A stretch of DNA of 64,000 bases from an uncultured Clostridia bacterium (GCA_944364615.1 CALVWF010000003.1:90428-154427), one strand, 5' to 3'. Counted from the first letter of the stretch, positions 42,274 through 52,060 are shown. Notes: a model not told the origin generated them from the sequence alone. A program made the numbers and translations.

Positions 42274-44483
42274 AACTTGTCATTGTTGAATCGCCTGCCA
42301 AGGCTAAGACAATTGCCAAATATTTAGGAAAGGGCTATGAAGTGGAGGCGTCCAAGGGACACATCATGGATTTGCCCGAAAAGACGATGGGCGTGGACGT
42401 TGAACACAATTATACGCCTATTTACAAGATAAAGACCAAGGAACAGAAGGAAACTGTCAACAGACTCAAAGCCAAAGTAAGCAAGGCAGAGCAAGTTTTT
42501 CTTGCAACCGACCCGGACCGCGAAGGAGAAGCAATCTCGTGGCATTTGCAGACGGCGTTAAACCTCGATCCAAATGGTAAAAACCGTATAATGTTCAACG
42601 AGATTTCCAACAAGGCGGTTAACAAGGCAATTGCAAATCCGTCGGGTATAAATATGGATCTTGTAAATGCTCAGCAGACAAGACGTGTGCTTGACAGACT
42701 TGTGGGATATACTCTTTCTCCCGTGCTGTGCAAAAAGATACGCAACAAGTTGTCGGCGGGACGCGTGCAGTCTGCGGCATTAAAAATCATAGTGGACCGC
42801 GAAAGGGAGATAAAGGCTTTCGTACCGGAAGAATACTGGACGGTTACCGCACATCTTGAAAAACCGTCGTGCAAGCCGGATTTTAAAGCGTCGTTGACTT
42901 TGTGCGAAGGCAAAAAGTTTAAAATAGTCAACAAAGAGCAGTGCGACGAAGTCCTGGGCAATCTTGACGGAAAACCTTACACGGTGTCTTCCGTAAAGAA
43001 ATCCGTGACATACGGACGTCCGCAACCGCCGTTTACAACAAGTACGATGCAACAGGACGCGGTAAACAAACTGAAGATGTCCAGCACTCAGGTAATGCAA
43101 ATTGCTCAGCAGTTGTATGAAGGTATCGACATTGCGGGACAGGGGCACCTTGCTTTGGTAACGTATATACGTACGGACTCTGTGCGTGTTTCTGATGACG
43201 CCGTGCATGCTGCCCGCAACTACATCAGAGAGCATTACGGTGACAGATACGTTCCCGCTTCTCCCAATGTATATGCGTCCAAGAAACAGGCGCAGGATGC
43301 TCACGAAGCGATTCGTCCCATCAATCTGGACATTACTCCCGATTCGCTGAAAGACAAGTTGCAACGCAATCAATACAACCTTTACAAATTGATATATAAC
43401 CGTTTTCTTGCCAGTCAGGCAAGCCGTGCGGTATTCGACAGTGTTGCCGTAGATATATCCTGTGACAAGTACACTTTTACCGCAACGGGTAAGACGGTGG
43501 TGTTTGACGGCTACATGGCAATTTACGCGTCGGATGAAAAGTCTTCCAAAAAGGCGAAGGCGGAAGACGATACGAACACCCCGTTGCCGCAGTTGGAAGA
43601 GGGCGATGTGTTAAAACTCATCGAACTTCTCAACGAGCAGAAGTTTACCAAGGCTCCTTCACGCTATACCGAAGCAAGTATAATCAAGGCTATGGAAGAA
43701 CTCGGCATCGGTCGTCCCAGCACGTTTGCCACTATAATGGCAACGCTGTACAAGCGCGAATACGTCGTCAAGGACAACAAGAGCCTTGTTCCCACCGAAT
43801 TGGGAACGGTTGTCACGGAATATCTCGAAAAGCACTTCAAAGATATTGTGGACGTGGATTTCACTGCGGAAATGGAAAGTCGATTGGACTCGATTGAAGA
43901 CAATTCCGCCGTCTGGTACGAAGTGGTGGACGATTTCTACAAACCGCTGTGCGAAGAAGTTAAAAAAGCGCTTAAAACGGACAGAGTGGTCATTCAGGAT
44001 CAGCCGTCGGACGAGATATGCGAAAAGTGCGGTTCTCCGATGGTGTACAAGGTAGGTCCTTACGGCAAATATCTTGCATGCTCCAATTATCCCAACTGCA
44101 CCAACAGACGCAGTCTTACGCAGAAATCCGCTCCTAAGCAGACTGACATAAAGTGCGAGTTGTGCGGGTCTCCGATGTTGGAAAGAGAAGGTAAATTCGG
44201 CAAATATCTTTCCTGTTCCAATTACCCGAAATGTAAAAACACTCGCAGTATTTCCGAAGCGGTTGCCAAGTGCCCTCAGTGCGGCAAGGATGTGGTGAAA
44301 AAATTCACCCGAGGAGGAAAGGTGTTTTACGGCTGTTCGGGTTACCCAGCATGTAATTTTGTCAGTTGGGATTTGCCGACGGGCAAACTGTGTCCCAAGT
44401 GCAATCAGCCGTTGGTTTACAGAAATTCGGACAAGACAAAAGGAATCGTCTGTTCAAACAAACAGTGCGATTATACTGAATAA
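42270..44483 (+). CDS. topA: DNA topoisomerase I
   Basis: A 737-residue type IA topoisomerase that relaxes negative supercoils. TOPRIM domain: VIVESPAKAKTIAKYLG and TDPDREGEA. The catalytic Tyr is in TYIRTDSVRVSDDA. The C-terminal 160 residues hold four zinc-ribbon units: CEKCGSPM, CELCGSPM, CPQCGKDV and CPKCNQPL, each with a second cysteine pair. The start overlaps the dprA stop. Confidence 0.98.
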   Translation: MKLVIVESPAKAKTIAKYLGKGYEVEASKGHIMDLPEKTMGVDVEHNYTPIYKIKTKEQKETVNRLKAKVSKAEQVFLATDPDREGEAISWHLQTALNLDPNGKNRIMFNEISNKAVNKAIANPSGINMDLVNAQQTRRVLDRLVGYTLSPVLCKKIRNKLSAGRVQSAALKIIVDREREIKAFVPEEYWTVTAHLEKPSCKPDFKASLTLCEGKKFKIVNKEQCDEVLGNLDGKPYTVSSVKKSVTYGRPQPPFTTSTMQQDAVNKLKMSSTQVMQIAQQLYEGIDIAGQGHLALVTYIRTDSVRVSDDAVHAARNYIREHYGDRYVPASPNVYASKKQAQDAHEAIRPINLDITPDSLKDKLQRNQYNLYKLIYNRFLASQASRAVFDSVAVDISCDKYTFTATGKTVVFDGYMAIYASDEKSSKKAKAEDDTNTPLPQLEEGDVLKLIELLNEQKFTKAPSRYTEASIIKAMEELGIGRPSTFATIMATLYKREYVVKDNKSLVPTELGTVVTEYLEKHFKDIVDVDFTAEMESRLDSIEDNSAVWYEVVDDFYKPLCEEVKKALKTDRVVIQDQPSDEICEKCGSPMVYKVGPYGKYLACSNYPNCTNRRSLTQKSAPKQTDIKCELCGSPMLEREGKFGKYLSCSNYPKCKNTRSISEAVAKCPQCGKDVVKKFTRGGKVFYGCSGYPACNFVSWDLPTGKLCPKCNQPLVYRNSDKTKGIVCSNKQCDYTE

Positions 44484-44485
44484 AT

Positions 44486-45790
44486 ATGAAAGTAAAAGTA
44501 GTAGGCGGCGGTCTTGCAGGTTGCGAGGCGTGTTACCAGTTGTTGAAAAGAGGCGCAGAGGTCACTCTTGTGGAGATGAAGAAAATAAAGAAATCTCCTG
44601 CGCATCATATGGACGGATTGTGTGAACTTGTTTGTTCCAATTCGCTGAAATCACAGGACATCAATACCGCAAGCGGTTTGCTGAAGGCGGAACTTGACAT
44701 GCTGGACAGCATGGTGCTGAGAAAAGCAAGAGAATGTGCCGTTCCCGCAGGAAACGCTCTTGCGGTGGACAGAGATTTATTTTCGCAAAAAGTCACCGAA
44801 GAACTTTGCGGTTTTGACAAATTTACACTTGTCGATAAAGTGGAAGACAGAATTTTCGACAACGATTTCGACGCCGTAATTATAGCCACAGGTCCTTTGA
44901 CTGACGAAGCGCTTGTCCCTGCAATGCAGGAGATATTCGGAAGTGAGTTTCTCTATTTTTTCGATGCTGTTGCGCCCATCGTAACAGCGGACAGTATTGA
45001 CAAAAGTCGTTGCTTTACAGCCAGCAGATACGGCAAAGGTGACAGCGACTATATCAATTGTCCTATGGACAAAGAGGAATTTATCAATTTTCACCGTGAA
45101 CTTGTAAACGCCGAAACGGTTCCTGTCAAAGATTTCGAAAACAATGTGTTCGAAGGATGTATGCCTATTGAAGTAATGGCAGGACGGGGACAGGACACTG
45201 TACGTTTCGGTCCGTTAAAACCTGTTGGGCTTACCGATCCGAACACGGGCAAACGTCCCTACGCATTATTGCAGTTGCGCAGCGAAAACGCGCAGCGTTC
45301 GCTGTACAATCTGGTAGGATTTCAGACGCACCTGCGTTTTCCCGAACAGAAAAGAGTGTTTTCAATGATTCCCGCTTTGCATGATGCGGAATTTGTAAGA
45401 TACGGAGTCATGCACCGCAATACTTATATAAACGCACCGCAATTTCTCGACGAAACATTCCGATTGAAAGATTGCGCACAGAATGTTTATTTCGCCGGTC
45501 AGATGACAGGAGTGGAAGGTTACGTCGAATCGCTTGCCAGCGGACTGGTTGCGGGTGTACAATGTTTTAACAGACTGAGCGGAATACCGCAAACAGATTT
45601 TACCGATTGTACGATCACAGGGGCTTTGACAAAACACGTAGCCCTGTCCTACGGTAAGTATTCGCCGATGAACAGCAATTTCGGAATACTTCGCCCGTTG
45701 GAGGAAAACATCAGGGACAAATCGGTTAAAAAACAAAGGTATTCGGAACGTTCCGTCGCAATAATGAAACAAATCACTGAAAAGTTGTAA
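44486..45790 (+). CDS. trmFO: Methylenetetrahydrofolate-tRNA (uracil54-C5)-methyltransferase TrmFO
   Basis: A 434-residue FAD and folate-dependent enzyme that makes T54 in tRNA. It shows the FAD site VVGGGLAGCEA, HHMDGLCELVCSNSLKS, the Cys in FEGCMPIEVMAGRG, TVRFGPLKPVGL and the FAD-site GQMTGVEGYVES. Two bases after topA; topA-trmFO-hslV is a typical Firmicutes order. The true start is the ATG at 44486, next to the topA TAA. Confidence 0.97.
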   Translation: MKVKVVGGGLAGCEACYQLLKRGAEVTLVEMKKIKKSPAHHMDGLCELVCSNSLKSQDINTASGLLKAELDMLDSMVLRKARECAVPAGNALAVDRDLFSQKVTEELCGFDKFTLVDKVEDRIFDNDFDAVIIATGPLTDEALVPAMQEIFGSEFLYFFDAVAPIVTADSIDKSRCFTASRYGKGDSDYINCPMDKEEFINFHRELVNAETVPVKDFENNVFEGCMPIEVMAGRGQDTVRFGPLKPVGLTDPNTGKRPYALLQLRSENAQRSLYNLVGFQTHLRFPEQKRVFSMIPALHDAEFVRYGVMHRNTYINAPQFLDETFRLKDCAQNVYFAGQMTGVEGYVESLASGLVAGVQCFNRLSGIPQTDFTDCTITGALTKHVALSYGKYSPMNSNFGILRPLEENIRDKSVKKQRYSERSVAIMKQITEKL

Positions 45791-45806
45791 TTAAAGGAGG
45801 TACATT

Positions 45807-46358
45807 ATGGCGGAAGTATTTGCCGACAGTATCAAGGGTACAACAATTTGCGCCGTCAAACGTGACGGACATATAGCAGTTGCCGGTGACGGTCAGGTCA
45901 CTCAGGGACAAAGCGTAATAATGAAAGGAAACGCCGTAAAGGTAAGGCGTATTTTCGACGGCAAGGTGATCACGGGTTTTGCCGGTTCTGTTGCCGACGC
46001 TTTTACACTTTCGGAAAAGTTTGAAGAAATGTTGCAAAAATACAGCGGAAATCTGATGCGCAGCGCCGTGGAAGTGGCTCAACTGTGGCGTCAGGATAAA
46101 ATGATGCGCAAGTTGGAAGCGATGATGATTGTCGCCGATAAAGAAAATATACTGTTACTCAGCGGAAGCGGTGACGTAATAGAACCGGATGACGGCGTGT
46201 GCGCAATAGGAAGCGGAGGCAATTACGCTCTTGCCGCGGCTAAGGCACTGTACCGCAATACCGATATGACGGCGAGAGAAATAGCGGAAAACGCATTGCG
46301 CATCGCAAGCGAAATCTGTGTATTTACCAACGGAAATATTACTGTAGAGGAGGCGTAA
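45807..46358 (+). CDS. hslV: ATP-dependent protease peptidase subunit HslV
   Basis: A 183-residue peptidase of the HslUV complex. Mature HslV has an N-terminal Thr nucleophile; here the sequence [11 protein letters not shown] precedes T12-T13, so a short propeptide must be removed at Gly11-Thr12. The downstream [10 protein letters not shown] and [12 protein letters not shown] match the family (the latter here [11 protein letters not shown]). The start is supported by a strong Shine-Dalgarno (AAAGGAGG, 45793-45800). The hslU ATG is the next base after its stop. Confidence 0.96.
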   Translation: MAEVFADSIKGTTICAVKRDGHIAVAGDGQVTQGQSVIMKGNAVKVRRIFDGKVITGFAGSVADAFTLSEKFEEMLQKYSGNLMRSAVEVAQLWRQDKMMRKLEAMMIVADKENILLLSGSGDVIEPDDGVCAIGSGGNYALAAAKALYRNTDMTAREIAENALRIASEICVFTNGNITVEEA

Positions 46359-47642
46359 ATGACACCAAAACAGATAGTGGCCGAACTGGACAGATACATT
46401 ATAGGACAGTTTCAGGCAAAGAAAGCCGTTGCCGTTGCTTTGCGCAACAGGTACCGTCGCAGTCAGTTGTCGCAGCACGACAGAGAGGAGATAACTCCTA
46501 AGAATATCATCATGAAAGGACCTACCGGCGTAGGCAAAACGGAAATTGCAAGACGTCTTGCAAAACTTGTCAAGGCTCCTTTCTTAAAAGTAGAAGCCAC
46601 AAAGTACACCGAAGTGGGATTTGTGGGCAGAGACGTCGAATCAATGATCCGCGATCTTGTGGAAGTGTCCATTCGTCTTGTAAAGGACGAGCGTTTCCGT
46701 ATGGTCGAACCGCGGGCTTTTCGCAAGGCGTCGGAAACAGTTGCGGATATAGTTTCCAAGCAGATTAAAGATTTGCCTGAAGGAATTACGAAGGAAACGC
46801 TTGTTGACGAGGTGATGAAACACAATCTCGATCAACTTACTATATCCGTTTCTGTGCCCGAAACTCCTAAGGGAATAGAAATTCCCAACAGCGGAGGACA
46901 GGAAATCAATCTCGGAAGTATCTTCGGGGATATGATGCCCAAAAAGACAAAATTACGCAGACTTACCGTGGGCGAAGCGTTGCGAATGTTCACAATGGAC
47001 GAAAGCAACAAACTCATTGACCTGGACAGCGTAAACGCCGAAGCGCTCAGACGCGCGGAAAACGACGGCGTCATATTCATCGATGAAATTGACAAGATTG
47101 CAAGTAAAGGCAATGTCAACGGTCCCGATGTTTCCCGCGAAGGCGTGCAAAGAGACATTTTGCCAATAGTGGAAGGTTGCACGGTCACCACAAAGTACGG
47201 CAACATAAAGACGGACTATATTCTGTTTATCGCAAGCGGAGCCTTCCATATCAGCAAGGTAGGAGACCTTATTCCCGAATTGCAGGGCCGTTTCCCTGTA
47301 GTGGTGGAATTGTCCAGTCTGGGCGTGGAGGAATTTGTCAGCATATTGACCGAACCGGAAAATGCTGTTACCCGTCAGTACGCCAAGTTGCTTGCCGTGG
47401 ATAACATCGATCTGCAATTTACGGAGGACGGTATTCTGGAAATTGCAAAAGTCGCTTACGAATTGAATACCACTCGGGAAGATATAGGCGCAAGACGTCT
47501 TCACAGCATTATGGAACACATCGTGGAAGACGTTTCCTACGAAGTGGACGGAGAGCAGCGCACAGTTGTGATTGACAGTGCATATGTGGCGGAAAACTTC
47601 AAGGATCTTTCTTCGAGAAATCTCAAAAAATATATTCTTTAA
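46359..47642 (+). CDS. hslU: ATP-dependent protease ATPase subunit HslU
   Basis: A 427-residue AAA+ unfoldase for HslV. Walker A GPTGVGKT is at residues 54-61. The intermediate I domain spans roughly 110-220, and Walker B FIDEIDKIAS follows. The C-terminus ends LKKYIL, as expected for docking into HslV. Its start directly follows hslV, whose tail encodes the Shine-Dalgarno GGAGG. Confidence 0.97.
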   Translation: MTPKQIVAELDRYIIGQFQAKKAVAVALRNRYRRSQLSQHDREEITPKNIIMKGPTGVGKTEIARRLAKLVKAPFLKVEATKYTEVGFVGRDVESMIRDLVEVSIRLVKDERFRMVEPRAFRKASETVADIVSKQIKDLPEGITKETLVDEVMKHNLDQLTISVSVPETPKGIEIPNSGGQEINLGSIFGDMMPKKTKLRRLTVGEALRMFTMDESNKLIDLDSVNAEALRRAENDGVIFIDEIDKIASKGNVNGPDVSREGVQRDILPIVEGCTVTTKYGNIKTDYILFIASGAFHISKVGDLIPELQGRFPVVVELSSLGVEEFVSILTEPENAVTRQYAKLLAVDNIDLQFTEDGILEIAKVAYELNTTREDIGARRLHSIMEHIVEDVSYEVDGEQRTVVIDSAYVAENFKDLSSRNLKKYIL

Positions 47643-47671
47643 TATACCTATGACAACACAGGGGGCTTACA

Positions 47672-49474
47672 ATGGCAGAATTATTGAACGGTCAGCAACG
47701 CACCGATATGTGCGGTAATCTGACTGCCGAAAGTACAGGTAAAGAAGTTACTATAATGGGTTGGGTACACCGCAGAAGAGACCTCGGAGGACTTATTTTC
47801 CTTCAACTGAGAGACAGAAGCGGTATTGCTCAGGTAGTATTTGACACCGATTTTTGCGACAGACAACTGTTGGAAAAGGCTTCGCAGATCAAGTTGGAAT
47901 ATGTCGTGTCGGTAAGCGGTTTTGTACGTCGCCGTACAGGCAACAACGTCAATCCCAATATGAAGACAGGTGAAATAGAAGTCGTTGCGACACAACTCAA
48001 AATACTGTCCGAAGCGGAAACAACGCCGTTTTCGATAGGTGACGAGAGTGCAAACGAATTGTTGCGTCTCAAATACAGATATCTGGATCTGCGCCGTGAA
48101 AGTTTGCAAAAAAATCTTATAGTGCGCAGTAAACTGTACAGCATCGTAAGAAACTATCTTTCCGAACAGGGATTTTTGGAAGTGGAAACTCCTTTTTTGG
48201 GAAAATCCACCCCTGAAGGCGCAAGAGACTATCTTGTTCCCAGCCGTGTACATCCGGGAGAATTTTACGCACTTCCTCAATCTCCGCAATTGTACAAACA
48301 GTTGCTCATGATAGGCGGACTGGACAGATACTTCCAGATTGTCAAGTGTTTCCGTGACGAAGACCTGCGTGCCAACAGACAGCCCGAATTTACGCAGATC
48401 GATATAGAAATGAGTTTCGTCGACCGTGAAGAACAACTGATGGTAATAATGGAAGGTCTTATTGCCAAAATTTTTAAGGAAATCAAGGGTATCGACGTCA
48501 AGTTACCTTTAAGACGTCTGCCTTATTCCGAGGCTATGGACCGTTTCGGTTCCGACAAACCCGATCTGCGTTTCGGCATGGAGATCACCGATATTACCTC
48601 AACCGTAAAGGACAGCGGATTTGCATTATTCGACAATTGTATCAACAACGGCGGAACCGTTCGCTGTATCGTCGCAAAAGGATTGTGCGACAGTCTGTCT
48701 CGTAAGGAAATAGACAAACTTGTCGAATTCGTAAAGACTTACCGTGCTAAGGGGCTTGCCTGGTACGGTCTGGGCAAAGAGGGCGTAAAGAGCAGTTTTG
48801 CCAAAAACCTTTCTGCCGAAAAACTTGCCGAAATAGAAAAGACCGCAGGAATGGAACAGGGCGACATTCTGTTTGCAGTGGCGGACAAGTACGAAACGAC
48901 CGTTACCGCTTTGGGCGGATTGCGCTGTCACCTTGCCAAAAAATTCAATCTCATCCAACCCGACAAGTACGAAATGCTGTGGGTTGTTGACTTCCCCCTG
49001 TTCGAGTACAGCGAGGAAGAAAAGCGTTTTGTGGCAATGCATCACCCATTTACCAGCCCCAAGAACGAAGACTTGCCTTATCTTCTGACCGATCCGGCAC
49101 GGTGCCGTGCCAAAGCCTACGACATTGTCATCAACGGCGATGAAATGGGAGGCGGCAGTATGAGAATTTACAACCGCGACGTTCAGCGTCAGATGTTTGA
49201 GGCACTGGGCTTTACGGACGAACAGATTGCCGAACGTTTCGGATTCTTTGTGGACGCATTCAAATACGGTACTCCTCCTCACGGCGGATTGGCTTTCGGT
49301 CTTGACCGTCTTGTGATGACTCTTACCGGTACCGAAAATATTAAGGAAGTAATTGCTTTCCCGAAAATTCAGAACGCAAGCGACCTGATGACGGAGGCTC
49401 CTTCCAAAGTGGAAGACAGTCAGTTGGAAGAACTTTGCATAAGATGCGTGGAAGAGGAGAAGACCAATGCGTGA
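47672..49474 (+). CDS. aspS: Aspartyl-tRNA synthetase, bacterial type
   Basis: A 600-residue class II synthetase. In order: OB anticodon domain (TIMGWVHRRRDLGGLIFLQLRD), motif 2 region FRDEDLRANRQPEFTQID, the bacterial GAD insertion (about 290-410), FPLFEYSEEEKRFVAMHHPFT as two pieces (each matching the family) and motif 3 GGLAFGLDRLVM. Whether it also charges tRNA-Asn depends on gatCAB, which is not in view. It overlaps the RseC-like gene by eight bases. Confidence 0.97.
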   Translation: MAELLNGQQRTDMCGNLTAESTGKEVTIMGWVHRRRDLGGLIFLQLRDRSGIAQVVFDTDFCDRQLLEKASQIKLEYVVSVSGFVRRRTGNNVNPNMKTGEIEVVATQLKILSEAETTPFSIGDESANELLRLKYRYLDLRRESLQKNLIVRSKLYSIVRNYLSEQGFLEVETPFLGKSTPEGARDYLVPSRVHPGEFYALPQSPQLYKQLLMIGGLDRYFQIVKCFRDEDLRANRQPEFTQIDIEMSFVDREEQLMVIMEGLIAKIFKEIKGIDVKLPLRRLPYSEAMDRFGSDKPDLRFGMEITDITSTVKDSGFALFDNCINNGGTVRCIVAKGLCDSLSRKEIDKLVEFVKTYRAKGLAWYGLGKEGVKSSFAKNLSAEKLAEIEKTAGMEQGDILFAVADKYETTVTALGGLRCHLAKKFNLIQPDKYEMLWVVDFPLFEYSEEEKRFVAMHHPFTSPKNEDLPYLLTDPARCRAKAYDIVINGDEMGGGSMRIYNRDVQRQMFEALGFTDEQIAERFGFFVDAFKYGTPPHGGLAFGLDRLVMTLTGTENIKEVIAFPKIQNASDLMTEAPSKVEDSQLEELCIRCVEEEKTNA

Positions 49475-49898
49475 AAACGGTACGGTAATCGACATCAGGT
49501 CAGGCCTGGCTACCGTCAGGGTAAACCGTCATTCAGCCTGCGGAAAGTGCGGGATGTGCGGTCTGAGCGACAAAAACAAGCATATTGATTTTCATGTGCT
49601 CAACACATTGGACGCTAAGGTGGGAGATGAGGTGGAAATCGACATCCACGACGTCAACTCTTTCAAGATAGCCGCAATAGTGTACGTCATCCCTTTGGTA
49701 CTGGCTTTGATTGCTTTTCTCGTCGCTTATCTTTTGAGCGCGCCTGACTGGGTAATGATTATAGCATTTGTCGCAGGGTTGGCAATAGGCTTTACGGCTG
49801 TTGGGCTGCTTGACAAGTACAAGAAACACAAGTGGATGGAAACTCCCGAAATGGTCGGTATTCTCAGCGGCACCGATACGGCGTCTGAACAACAGTAG
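49467..49898 (+). CDS. SoxR-reducing/RseC family membrane protein
   Basis: A 143-residue protein with a cysteine cluster near the N-terminus (ACGKCGMCG, C-x2-C-x2-C) and two central membrane spans (about residues 67-89 and 92-112). This is the RseC/MucC layout, related to the Rnf-associated SoxR reductase subunit. In Clostridia it often accompanies redox membrane complexes, but no rnf gene is here. It is translationally coupled to aspS (eight-base overlap). Confidence 0.85.
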   Translation: MRENGTVIDIRSGLATVRVNRHSACGKCGMCGLSDKNKHIDFHVLNTLDAKVGDEVEIDIHDVNSFKIAAIVYVIPLVLALIAFLVAYLLSAPDWVMIIAFVAGLAIGFTAVGLLDKYKKHKWMETPEMVGILSGTDTASEQQ

Positions 49899-49934
49899 CA
49901 GTTTATTTATAGCAGGTTTTTATTCAAGTCTTAC

Positions 49935-49990
49935 GTCGGAACGACGGACAGAGAGCAAAATTCTCTTTGTTTGCCGTTCCGACTTTTTTT
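49935..49990 (+). terminator. Long terminator hairpin after the RseC-like gene
   Basis: A stem of 20 pairs with one A-C mismatch (49935-49955 with 49963-49983), loop CAAAATT, followed by T8. The remaining part of the 224-base gap carries the iscR promoter. Confidence 0.88.
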
Positions 49991-50062
49991 TGTACGCTAA
50001 ATGATTTTAAAATCAGATAGCAGAGCATTATAAAAAATTTTTTAGAAATACATCAATTTTAT

Positions 50063-50091
50063 TTGACGGAAATTTTCTTTGGTGATACTAT
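50063..50091 (+). promoter_or_regulatory. iscR promoter
   Basis: TTGACG (50063-50068), 17 bases, TACTAT (50086-50091) preceded by TGA (extended -10). Confidence 0.75.
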
Positions 50092-50094
50092 ATC

Positions 50095-50111
50095 CCTAGT
50101 AATTTAGTAGG
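50095..50111. promoter_or_regulatory. Candidate operator for IscR autoregulation
   Basis: CCTAGTAATTTAGTAGG is a 17-base imperfect palindrome (one mismatched pair) covering the expected transcription start near 50098. Rrf2-family repressors often bind such sites in their own promoters. It also overlaps the weak Shine-Dalgarno (AGGAA). Confidence 0.65.
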
Positions 50112-50122
50112 AATTAATTTGT

Positions 50123-50521
50123 ATGAAAATTTCATCCAAGGCAAGATACGGTTTGTACGCGGTGACGGAGATGGCACGCAATTACGGTGAGTATTTGTCC
50201 ACCGTCGAATTGGCCGAACGCACGGGTGTTACCGAGAAATATCTTGAACAAATTTTGTCAATACTCAAAAAGAACGGCATTGTAAAATCTGCACGCGGAG
50301 CAAGCGGCGGATACATTTTGTCCGATTTGCCGGAAAATATTTCGGTGGGCAGGGTAATACGCTCGCTGGAAAACAATCTGGAAATCGTCGGTTGCATAAA
50401 CGGCGGTTGCGGTAAAATGTGCGGTTGTACACAGCGTTCTCTGTGGGAAAAACTGTATTCCTACATCAACGATTACCTTGATAAAATCAGTCTTAAACAA
50501 TTAGCGGAGGAAAACATATGA
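50123..50521 (+). CDS. iscR: Rrf2 family transcriptional regulator IscR
   Basis: A 132-residue Rrf2 protein: MKISSKARYGLYAVTEMA, the wHTH recognition part (GVTEKYLEQILSILKKNG) and ARGASGGYIL. Four cysteines at 91, 96, 100 and 102 (CINGGCGKMCGC) can bind an iron-sulfur cluster, as in IscR, although the spacing differs from the E. coli C-x5-C-x5-C. It precedes iscS and iscU, overlapping iscS by ATGA. It likely represses its own operon when its cluster is loaded. Confidence 0.93.
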   Translation: MKISSKARYGLYAVTEMARNYGEYLSTVELAERTGVTEKYLEQILSILKKNGIVKSARGASGGYILSDLPENISVGRVIRSLENNLEIVGCINGGCGKMCGCTQRSLWEKLYSYINDYLDKISLKQLAEENI

Positions 50522-51699
50522 AGGTGTATCTTGATCATTGTTCCACAACGCCTTGCGATAATGTCGTGGTGGACAAGATGATACCTTATTTTACACAGGA
50601 GTTCGGCAATGCCGACAGTTTGCACGGTTTCGGTCGCGAAACCGCCAAGGCTGTTGCGGAAGCACGCAGTACAATTGCGCAACTTCTCAATTGTCAGCCC
50701 AATGAAGTTTACTTTACCGCAAGCGGTACGGAAGCGGACAACTGGGCATTGAAGGGAAGTGCGTTGTCGCGTAAGGACACACGTAAAAAGGTGGTAATTT
50801 CGGCTATAGAGCATCATGCGATTCTCAATTCCGCCGAATGGCTTGAACACAACGGATTCGAAGTTGCCAGATGTCCGGTTACATCCAACGGTATTGTTGA
50901 CCTTGACGCTTTGGAAAAAATAGTTGACGACAACACTTCCGTTGTATCGGTGATGTACGTCAACAACGAGGTGGGAACCATTCAACCCGTACAGAGTATT
51001 GCCGAAATAGCGCACAAACACGGCGCTTTGTTCCATACAGACTGTGTTCAGGCTGTACCCTATCTCAAAGTTGATGTCAAGGAACTGGGCGCGGATATGG
51101 TAAGTATTTCCGGTCACAAGTTCTACGGCCCCAAGGGGGTAGGCGCTTTGTTCATCCGCAACGGAGTGCGCATCGACAAACTGGTGCACGGCGGAGGTCA
51201 GGAGCGTTCCCGCAGAGGCGGAACTACCAATACTCCGGCGGTAGTGGGAATGGCGGAAGCACTGAAACTCAACGCATCGGAAATGGAAGAAAACAACAAA
51301 CACATCAAGTTGTTGCGTGACACATTCCGAGACAGAGTGCTTAACGAGATTCCGTACGTTCATTTCAACGGCGATATGGAACAGTGCGTTCCGTCTGTTG
51401 CCAATTTTTCCTTCGAATATGTGGAAGGAGAGGGCATACTGATGATGATGGATCTTAAAGGAATTGCCGTGTCCAGCGGTTCGGCTTGTTCCAGCGGAAG
51501 CCTTGATCCGTCACACGTGTTGTTGGCTATGGGAGTTCCCATCGAACTGGCGCACGGTTCTATTCGTTTTTCGTTCGGCAAACACAACACAATGGAAGAA
51601 GTGGAGTACGCCGTTCAATCTTTAAAACAAATCCTTGCGACGTTGAGAGAAATGTCGCCACTATTTAAATTGCGTGAAGGAGAAATACACAATGTATAA
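50518..51699 (+). CDS. iscS: Cysteine desulfurase IscS/NifS
   Basis: A 393-residue PLP enzyme giving sulfur for Fe-S clusters. VYLDHCSTTP starts it; the PLP lysine is K201 (SGHKFYGPKG); the mobile-loop catalytic cysteine is C324 (SGSACSSGSLDPSH). It belongs to the NifS-like group by its short form. Overlaps iscR by four bases and iscU by eight, so the three proteins are probably made in step. Confidence 0.96.
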   Translation: MKVYLDHCSTTPCDNVVVDKMIPYFTQEFGNADSLHGFGRETAKAVAEARSTIAQLLNCQPNEVYFTASGTEADNWALKGSALSRKDTRKKVVISAIEHHAILNSAEWLEHNGFEVARCPVTSNGIVDLDALEKIVDDNTSVVSVMYVNNEVGTIQPVQSIAEIAHKHGALFHTDCVQAVPYLKVDVKELGADMVSISGHKFYGPKGVGALFIRNGVRIDKLVHGGGQERSRRGGTTNTPAVVGMAEALKLNASEMEENNKHIKLLRDTFRDRVLNEIPYVHFNGDMEQCVPSVANFSFEYVEGEGILMMMDLKGIAVSSGSACSSGSLDPSHVLLAMGVPIELAHGSIRFSFGKHNTMEEVEYAVQSLKQILATLREMSPLFKLREGEIHNV

Positions 51700-52060
51700 C
51701 GAAAAAGTTTTGCAAGCATTTGCTCATCCCAAGAACGTAGGTGTGATAGAAAACCCCGACGGCGAAGGCGTTGTAGGTAATCCCACCTGCGGAGACATAA
51801 TGAAAATTACTCTGCGTATAAACAACGATATAATTACGGACGCCAAATTCCAGACATTCGGATGTACTGCGGCAATTGCCACAAGTTCTACCGCCACCGA
51901 AATGATCAAGGGCAAAACTCTCGAAGAAGCCCTCAAAATCACCAATGCACAAGTTGTGGAAGAACTGGAAGGTCTGCCCCCTCAGAAGTTGCATTGTTCC
52001 GTACTTGCCGAAGAGGCAATAAAGAAGGCTATTGAAGATTATTACAGCAAAAAAGCCTGA
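51692..52060 (+). CDS. iscU: Fe-S cluster scaffold IscU
   Basis: A 122-residue scaffold with the three conserved cysteines C33 (NPTCGD), C58 (FGCTAA) and C102 (LHCSV) and Asp35. It receives sulfur from IscS and assembles 2Fe-2S or 4Fe-4S clusters. ATG 51692 follows AAGGAG inside the end of iscS. No hscA, hscB or fdx follow, as is common in Clostridia. Confidence 0.96.
   Translation: MYNEKVLQAFAHPKNVGVIENPDGEGVVGNPTCGDIMKITLRINNDIITDAKFQTFGCTAAIATSSTATEMIKGKTLEEALKITNAQVVEELEGLPPQKLHCSVLAEEAIKKAIEDYYSKKA

Noticed and set aside
48626..49495. 289-codon minus-strand frame over aspS
   Set aside because: Antisense to conserved aspS; low-complexity shadow sequence without a start signal.
50473..51363. 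296-codon minus-strand frame over iscS
   Set aside because: Antisense to iscS, whose PLP lysine and catalytic cysteine are intact.
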